The translations under genes and the position numbers were made by a program. This document shows positions 6,092-10,501 of a stretch of DNA of 10,501 bases, piece after piece. The notes below the pieces were generated by a model. That model had not been told where the DNA came from. It did no database searches and saw nothing but the letters and a program-made list of their open reading frames with translations. The stretch is from JBBRQP01 sp038226175. Lineage in GTDB: Bacteria > Cyanobacteriota > Cyanobacteriia > Gloeobacterales > Anthocerotibacteraceae. The stretch's first letter is position 1, and each line of letters starts with the position of its first letter. Where the stretch lies: contig JBBRQP010000097.1 of NCBI GenBank assembly GCA_038226175.1, positions 1-10,501 on the forward strand. The letters are read 5' to 3'.

Positions 6092-6634
6092 TTAGTGGTT
6101 TTTGGTTAAGGCACTCAAGATACCTTCAGGCAGTGCCTTTATTACATCAGGAACCTCATGAATAATTTCCGCCATGTTTCCTGCAAAAGAGAATTTCCAG
6201 CCCTCTGGAGTTTGCTCAATTTTTGAGGTGGCCAGCAGAATGGCGAGGACAAAGGCTCCGGTAACGGGGTCGACGAGGAATTTATCAGCACTTAGGGCAT
6301 CCTGAACGGCGTTGTTCACGGTCGCCTGAAAGGCGGGGGTTTGCGAAAGTCGATCCAAAACAAGCCGTGCAACTTGGGCTCGCGCTGGTGCCATGACCGT
6401 TTGGTTGCCATCAACTAGAGCAGCAACGGCAGATTTTATATCATCGGGCGAATTTTTAACCGCTCCTTCGGCGAATTGCCTTACTCTATCAGCATTGGGC
6501 TTGCTATTTTTGATCCACATTTCAGGTTCAGAGAATTTAAAGAAAAACTCGACGGCTTGAAGAGCTTCTTGATCGTCTAGAGATTCGATTTCTTTTAACA
6601 TGGCATTTACGATACACTGCTTTTTATCATACAA
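6092..6634 (-). CDS. Unknown protein, first gene of the CHAT operon
   Basis: A 180-aa protein of unrecognised family if the TTG at 6634 is used. ATG 6601 (residue 12, MLKEIESLDD) is an alternative, and neither has a clear ribosome-binding site. Visible parts are a helical N-terminal half (LDDQEALQAVEFFFKF), an Ala/Arg/Leu-rich helix at 83-120 (APARAQVARLVLDRLSQ), a short hydrophobic helix at 124-136 (TGAFVLAILLATS), a polar beta-like stretch KIEQTPEGWKFSF (138-150), and an amphipathic C-terminus (IIHEVPDVIKALPEGILSAL). The hydrophobic stretch is short for a true transmembrane segment. A sensor, adaptor or membrane-perturbing subunit for the CHAT protease is possible, but nothing in the sequence decides between them. 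Confidence 0.75.
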   Translation of the reverse strand: MYDKKQCIVNAMLKEIESLDDQEALQAVEFFFKFSEPEMWIKNSKPNADRVRQFAEGAVKNSPDDIKSAVAALVDGNQTVMAPARAQVARLVLDRLSQTPAFQATVNNAVQDALSADKFLVDPVTGAFVLAILLATSKIEQTPEGWKFSFAGNMAEIIHEVPDVIKALPEGILSALTKNH

Positions 6635-7066
6635 CTATAAGCTGATCCAATAGCAATGCGTAATATTAAACTTAACCAGTTTATTTTCTAGATATTTACC
6701 TTGATAAATACTGCAGGGGAAACATGGAAAAACTCAGCTAGTTTTTGGATATGGGTGATACACCCGCTCAGGTCGCTTCATGCATATGCACGGCTTTTTT
6801 GCGCGTCTTCGGCTGGTCAATAAGCTCTTATCCTCAGTTAGCGACATCTATTGTGGGACGATATTTACTTCCTATTCCTTTCTCCACAAATATGTACAAA
6901 ATCTCTCCCAGATCACTTCTCACAGCTTTTCTACCCGGTCATTTATTCTGGGATCGAGGTCATCTATTATGTAATGTCTACACTTGAATTTCTGCCTCGG
7001 TTAGGATCATATTTTCACTGTCTCTAGGGTAAAATCATACCGAAAATGATCATAAAATAGCTACAG
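6635..7066. other. Intergenic stretch, no gene supported
   Basis: About 430 bp between the divergent CHAT operon and fic. Two overlapping plus-strand ORFs (6745-6987 and 6780-6974) lack ribosome-binding sites and have Ser/Phe/Leu-rich translations without domain character, so they are not called. An imperfect inverted repeat pairs 7005-7016 with 7041-7052 (GATCATATTTTC against GAAAATGATCAT, one bulge). An AT-rich patch with TAATAT near 6660 on the minus strand could belong to the CHAT operon promoter, but no convincing -35 box pairs with it. Confidence 0.4.
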
Positions 7067-7127
7067 TTGTCATTTATCGCTCACTAAATTTGTTATTATG
7101 AGCGATAAGACTATGGTTTATCGCTCA
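7067..7127 (+). promoter_or_regulatory. fic promoter with triple 10-bp operator
   Basis: The decamer TTATCGCTCA occurs at 7074-7083 and 7118-7127, and its exact reverse complement TGAGCGATAA at 7099-7108. The third copy runs into the fic start codon. A possible promoter is TTGTCA (7067-7072) with TGTTAT (7091-7096), spacer 18. The first copy then falls in the spacer, the second just after the -10 box and the third over the translation start. The fic product carries a C-terminal winged-helix domain, so autorepression through these sites is a natural reading (inference). Confidence 0.6.
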
Positions 7128-8257
7128 TGGTGCTTTGGAACTGGCAACAACTCGATTGGACGCACTTTTCCTGGGAGACAAAACTACTCGCTAAGGCTGA
7201 GGAGCAGTTTCTTTTGAAGGGTGGCATTATTCTTGGAATGCTCAACCATCTTAATCCCGATGAAACCTCAAACTATATCTCCGAAGCTCTGACCGAAGAA
7301 GCCATACAAACCTCGGCAATTGAGGGAGAGACGCTGAACAGGGAAAGTGTACGCTCCTCCATTCGTCGCCAATTGGGACTGTCCACTGACAACATCCGGG
7401 TGGCTGCAGCAGAACAAGGCATCGCCCAAATGACGGTTAATCTTTATCGTACTTTCCATCAACAGCTTACCCATGAAACGATGTTTACTTGGCATGAGGC
7501 TATAATGCAGGCGTACAAAAACAAAAAAAACAACTACATAGAAAACATTGGCTCCTACCGCACTCATAAAGAGGCGATGCAAATTGTTTCCGGGTCAGGT
7601 GCTAAGGTCTTTTATGAGGCTCCACCGTCTAGCCAAGTGACCGATGAAATGGATAACTTTGTAGACTGGTTCAACCGGACAGCGCCCGATGGAAGTGAAC
7701 CCTTACCCGCCATAACACGCGCCGGGATTGCACACCTGTATTTTGTTTGTATCCATCCCTTTGAAGATGGTAATGGACGCCTTAGCCGCGCCCTTGCAGA
7801 AAAAGCTTTAGCCCAAGCGTTAGGACAACCAACCTTTACTGTGCTGGCGAAAACGATACTTTCTCAACGGAAATATTATTATGATGCGCTCGATAAAGCG
7901 AATAAAACCAATAATGTGACTGATTGGCTACTCTGGTTTGCTAAGACTGTAGCCGAATCCCAACAAAATACCCTTACTTTAGTTGAATTTCTAATTAAAA
8001 AAACGCATTTCCTAGATCACTTTAGTGAACATCTTAATGAGCGACAGAAAAAAGCGCTATTGAAAATGTTAGAGGAGGAACCGACAAGTTTTATTGGGGG
8101 CATGAGTGCCGATAAATACCAAAGAATCACAAAATCATCTCCGGCAACTACGACGCGTGACCTAACCGATATGGTCAATAAAAAAGTTTTACAGCGCACG
8201 GGACAAAGGAAAGGGACACGGTACTTCTTGGACTTAGATGATCTTCCCCCGGAATAA
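7127..8257 (+). CDS. fic: Fic family AMP-transferase with DUF4172 and winged-helix domains
   Basis: A 376-aa protein with the usual layout of this subfamily. The N-terminal DUF4172 region (1-85) starts MVLWNWQQLDWTHFSW. The class II inhibitory motif is T62-SAI-E66-G67 in QTSAIEGE, where the Glu obstructs ATP gamma-phosphate binding. The Fic core contains H210-PFEDGNGR-218, with catalytic His210, plus upstream YIENIGSYRTHKEAMQIVSG. A C-terminal winged helix (about 300-376) reads NERQKKALLKML then YQRITKSSPATTTRDLTDMV. It should transfer AMP from ATP to hydroxyl side chains of target proteins, held off by the internal inhibitory helix; targets are unknown. The frame is intact and no separate antitoxin is needed. 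The ATG at 7127 lies in the operator repeat, and the last codons and stop fall inside the 27-bp repeat C. Confidence 0.9.
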   Translation: MVLWNWQQLDWTHFSWETKLLAKAEEQFLLKGGIILGMLNHLNPDETSNYISEALTEEAIQTSAIEGETLNRESVRSSIRRQLGLSTDNIRVAAAEQGIAQMTVNLYRTFHQQLTHETMFTWHEAIMQAYKNKKNNYIENIGSYRTHKEAMQIVSGSGAKVFYEAPPSSQVTDEMDNFVDWFNRTAPDGSEPLPAITRAGIAHLYFVCIHPFEDGNGRLSRALAEKALAQALGQPTFTVLAKTILSQRKYYYDALDKANKTNNVTDWLLWFAKTVAESQQNTLTLVEFLIKKTHFLDHFSEHLNERQKKALLKMLEEEPTSFIGGMSADKYQRITKSSPATTTRDLTDMVNKKVLQRTGQRKGTRYFLDLDDLPPE

Positions 8258-8266
8258 TGGACACTT
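8240..8266 (-). repeat. 27-bp IS-end-like repeat, copy C
   Basis: Read on the minus strand it begins AAGTGTCCATTATTCC and ends GGGGGAAGATC. Identities are 19/27 to copy A, 18/27 to B and 19/27 to D. It covers the last six codons (DDLPPE) and stop of fic, implying that the present fic 3' end was created where a mobile-element end joined the gene. It points left, opposite to copies A and B. Confidence 0.45.
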
Positions 8267-8682
8267 CGCTAAAGTTATTCCATTAGGAGAAGGCTCTCAT
8301 GAGTGTAAAACCGCTTCGCACTCTGACCTAGGGTTACGCAAGCTATGCCCAACTTAGCCCATCATCTAAAACCAGCCTACCTAAGGCGTTAGTTAATGTC
8401 TGAGCCTAATCTCTAAGTCGGGGCTTGTCTAATCCGACCAAGCCCTAACATGACAAGCTATATATGAATTAAATTAAAAACTATAACTATACTTGGAGTA
8501 ATCCCGCTATAACCCCCTAGAAAAAGGTTTCAGCCTATTTCCTATTTTTGTGCGTATCACCTTGCCGGAGAATACAACTAAACCCCAATTTTACTGAAGC
8601 TTAATTCAACTGAACTATACGATACATTTAAGCGTGCATTTGTTCTATATTATTTTAGGATTGAAGCTGCTTTGGGAATAAA
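8267..8682. other. Intergenic stretch with a possible hairpin, no gene supported
   Basis: About 415 bp between fic and the sulfatase gene. The short plus-strand ORF after ATG 8300 stops within ten codons, so no gene is called. An inverted repeat GGGCTTG (8421-8427) and CAAGCCC (8439-8445), with a competing GTCGG/CCGAC pairing inside it, can form a hairpin but has no U-tract. CTAGGGTTACGCAAG (8328-8342) resembles the tips of cyanobacterial IS or small repeat elements. The last 100 bp are AT-rich, with TATATT and TATTTT stretches that could hold the sulfatase promoter. Confidence 0.35.
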
Positions 8683-10281
8683 ATGATTAAACGTAGAGAT
8701 TTTTTAAGGGATGCTAGTCTGGTTGGCGCATCCCTAGGGACTAATTTATTGGGAGCGCCCACACGGGCTAACTCTTTGAATCCTCCAAATATTTTAATTA
8801 TTTTGGTTGACCAAATGCGCTACCCAGTCTGGTTTCCAGCTCAAGATATTTTGGATACCTATTTACCTAATATTGCGCGTATCCGTACCCAGGCCGTACA
8901 GTTTGGTCAACATTACACTGCGGCTACCGCCTGTACAGCAGCACGAGCTAGTTTATTGACTGGATTATACGCTCACCAGCATTACTGTGTACTTAATGCG
9001 CCTAAAGGTAACTTGGTCTTAAATCCTGGATTTCCTACTTATGGAACGCTAATCCAAGGCTTAGGGCTTAATTACACGACTTGGTACTACGGTAAGTTTC
9101 ATGTAGCCGACGCAAATCACTACTCTGTATCAACCTATGGGTTTAATGGGGGGACTTATCCTGACCCTTTTGGTAGCACAAATGGAGGCTTAAACAAAGA
9201 TTCAGGCATTACAGATCAGTTTATAAATTGGTTTACTACCAAAGGAAAAACTAGTACGCAACCTTGGTGTATGACAGTTAGTTTTATCAATCCCCATGAT
9301 ATTGCTTTTTACCCTAATAACATTGCAAGTACAGAACAATTAATTAACCAGACTTTGGGTGTACCCAGTCCTTCGGAGTTATTTACCCAACTACCAGGAA
9401 ATTACGAAACGGCAACCCAAATGGCTAATGATAAGCCTGGTTTACCTAATACTTTTGTTCAAGGCAGCTTACCTCATGGCGTGGCAGGGAGTCCCAATAA
9501 CGATGAACCTTGGCTCACACTACTCGACGACTACTTACAACTACAACAATGCGTTGATATCCAAATTGGGCGAGTGCTAGATACCTTGAACAGTGATCCG
9601 GCAATAGCCAGCAATACTATTATTATTTTTACTAGTGATCATGGTGAGTATGGTGGCTCCCATAGTCTCCATGGTAAAGGCAGAGCCGCCTATGATGAAG
9701 CCATTCGAGTACCTCTTTATGTCCAAGACCCAACGGGCATTTGGGCAACTCAGCTCACCCAAGAACGCCAAGGGATGACGTCAAGTGTGGATATTGTGCC
9801 GTTGGTTCTAACTTTAGCAAGTGGTAATAACAATTGGCGGGGACTTCCTGGTTACCAACATCTTGCTGGAAGATATGATCTGGCGGCTATGCTGCGTGAT
9901 GCTACAGATCCAGGACGTCCTTATATTTTTCATACTTGGGATGAAAGTCCCCTCTCCCATCCATCACCACAATTCCAAGGCCAGTTTGTACCTTTTCATG
10001 TGATTGGCTTTAGACAGGTCGCAAATAAACTGGTGGATTATAGTTTTTGGCAAACGGGGACGGTCAATCGTCAGGTTACAGGGTATCAGACCGAAGTTTA
10101 CGACTATAGTACCTCCGCAGGGCGATTAGAAACCAATAACATTGCAGGTACAAATCCAACTCTTACCCAGTCTTTATATCAAGCATTTAATACAGCTGTT
10201 GCTACCGAATTACATCAACCCTTACCTTCTGCGTTGCAACCAGCTAGACAGATAGCTATTCAAGCTCTCTTAAGTAGCTAA
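8683..10281 (+). CDS. Tat-exported Cys-type sulfatase
   Basis: A 532-aa protein of the alkaline-phosphatase-like sulfatase family, hydrolysing a sulfate ester (substrate unknown). The N-terminus MIKRRDFLRDASLVGASLG is a twin-arginine signal, with a cleavage region near APTRANS, so it acts in the periplasm or outside the cell. The sulfatase signature C84-T-A-A-R88 followed by ASLLTGLY is the C-x-[PA]-x-R form in which Cys is oxidised to formylglycine; the modifying enzyme is not in the window. Metal and active-site candidates are Asp43 (ILVDQMR), Lys138/His140 (YGKFH), His205 (INPHD), Asp319-His320 (FTSDHGEYG) and Lys332 (HGKGR). The length is normal and the frame is intact. GGGA, 7 nt before the ATG, is a weak ribosome-binding site. 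It stands alone between repeats C and D, and its AT-rich base use is closer to fic than to the CHAT operon. Confidence 0.9.
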   Translation: MIKRRDFLRDASLVGASLGTNLLGAPTRANSLNPPNILIILVDQMRYPVWFPAQDILDTYLPNIARIRTQAVQFGQHYTAATACTAARASLLTGLYAHQHYCVLNAPKGNLVLNPGFPTYGTLIQGLGLNYTTWYYGKFHVADANHYSVSTYGFNGGTYPDPFGSTNGGLNKDSGITDQFINWFTTKGKTSTQPWCMTVSFINPHDIAFYPNNIASTEQLINQTLGVPSPSELFTQLPGNYETATQMANDKPGLPNTFVQGSLPHGVAGSPNNDEPWLTLLDDYLQLQQCVDIQIGRVLDTLNSDPAIASNTIIIFTSDHGEYGGSHSLHGKGRAAYDEAIRVPLYVQDPTGIWATQLTQERQGMTSSVDIVPLVLTLASGNNNWRGLPGYQHLAGRYDLAAMLRDATDPGRPYIFHTWDESPLSHPSPQFQGQFVPFHVIGFRQVANKLVDYSFWQTGTVNRQVTGYQTEVYDYSTSAGRLETNNIAGTNPTLTQSLYQAFNTAVATELHQPLPSALQPARQIAIQALLSS

Positions 10282-10291
10282 ACAAACTTTT

Positions 10292-10318
10292 GACCTTGCC
10301 TCGGTTTAGTGGACAGTG
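10292..10318 (-). repeat. 27-bp IS-end-like repeat, copy D
   Basis: Read on the minus strand it begins CACTGTCCACTAAACC and ends GAGGCAAGGTC. It matches copy B at 20/27 positions in inverted orientation, so B and D could be the outer ends of a block of about 7.2 kb (3137-10318) holding the CHAT operon, fic and the sulfatase. It lies 10 bp after the sulfatase stop and about 45 bp before an IS6-family element. No target duplication is obvious outside B and D. Confidence 0.5.
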
Positions 10319-10361
10319 ACCTTTGCATGGCTATACTCCGCTGATCGACACTATCTTATTC

Positions 10362-10501
10362 GGTTCCGTTGCAAAAAAGCTTATGTGCTTGAGTGGAGAG
10401 AGCTCAACCGGTACTGATTCATGAACAAACGCTTGCCTTCTGCCCAGCCTCTGCTGTTTAAGTGGCGACATTTTCAAGCCGAGTTAATCCTCCTGGCCGT
10501 G
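10362..10501 (+). mobile_element. IS6-family insertion sequence, left end (partial)
   Basis: The terminal repeat GGTTCCGTTGCAAAAAAGC matches the GG[CT][AT]CTGTTGCAAA pattern at IS6/IS26/IS240 ends. A transposase start follows 59 bp inside, the normal spacing. The rest of the element lies outside the window, so the 8-bp target duplication cannot be checked. IS6 elements move by replicative or cointegrate routes and often border accessory gene blocks. Confidence 0.85.
10421..10501 (+). CDS. IS6-family transposase, N-terminal 27 codons (partial)
   Basis: It reads MNKRLPSAQPLLFKWRHFQA then ELILLAV to the window edge. The FKWRHF-x-[AP]-E-[IL]-IL-x-V segment is the hallmark N-terminus of IS6-family DDE transposases. 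It sits directly inside a matching terminal repeat. The DDE residues are outside the window, so intactness is unknown. Confidence 0.87.
   Translation, partial: MNKRLPSAQPLLFKWRHFQAELILLAV

Noticed and set aside
6745..6987. Overlapping plus-strand ORFs of 80 and 64 codons (6745-6987, 6780-6974)
   Set aside because: There is no ribosome-binding site, the translations are Ser/Phe/Leu-rich and low in character, and the two frames compete for the same DNA. Treated as chance ORFs.
7074..7127. Three short repeats considered as a mini CRISPR-like array
   Set aside because: The units are only 10 bp, one is inverted and spacing is irregular. Their position over a promoter and start codon fits an operator instead.
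8418..8445. Hairpin after fic considered as an intrinsic terminator
   Set aside because: The stem is only 7 bp, the loop is long, there is no U-tract, and it sits about 160 bp beyond the fic stop. Recorded only in the intergenic note.

Overview
This window looks like an accessory, repeatedly rearranged stretch of a bacterial chromosome or plasmid. The organism is probably a cyanobacterium. That is inference: TPR-CHAT proteases, Fic/XRE toxin-type genes and dense IS debris are typical of cyanobacteria, and there is one HIP1-type GCGATCGC octamer at 3897-3904. No ribosomal, photosynthetic or other lineage-defining gene is present. No rRNA, tRNA or CRISPR array was found.

Left edge (1-1640) is mostly wreckage. 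An IS256-family element enters from the left and ends near 140, inside a dead IS3-family orfA with two nonsense codons. Next is an unrecognised minus-strand gene broken at an A6 run. A RelE/HigB-type toxin follows, interrupted by an amber codon, with an apparently intact XRE (HigA-type) antitoxin and a palindromic candidate operator upstream. Then comes the first 36 or so codons of an OLD/RecF-like ATPase, cut off inside its P-loop.

The middle (1653-6634) is the most interesting part. A plus-strand pair, a lipoprotein and a 111-aa protein with a hydrophobic C-terminus, converges on a tight three-gene minus-strand operon. The operon encodes a 180-aa unknown protein, a 139-aa helical protein and an 804-aa TPR-CHAT caspase-like protease with an intact His/Cys dyad. 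The operon could be a protease-based conflict or cell-suicide module, and the lipoprotein pair could be its target or effector; both ideas are inference.

The right part (7127-10501) carries a complete class II Fic AMP-transferase (DUF4172-Fic-wHTH) with three copies of a 10-bp candidate operator at its start. It is followed by a Tat-exported Cys-type sulfatase and the left end of an IS6-family element running off the window.

Four related 27-bp sequences resembling IS ends lie at 1623, 3137, 8240 and 10292. They fall at the boundaries of the lipoprotein pair, the CHAT operon plus fic, and the sulfatase. The left two point right and the right two point left. They suggest that the region was assembled from blocks bounded by related mobile-element ends.
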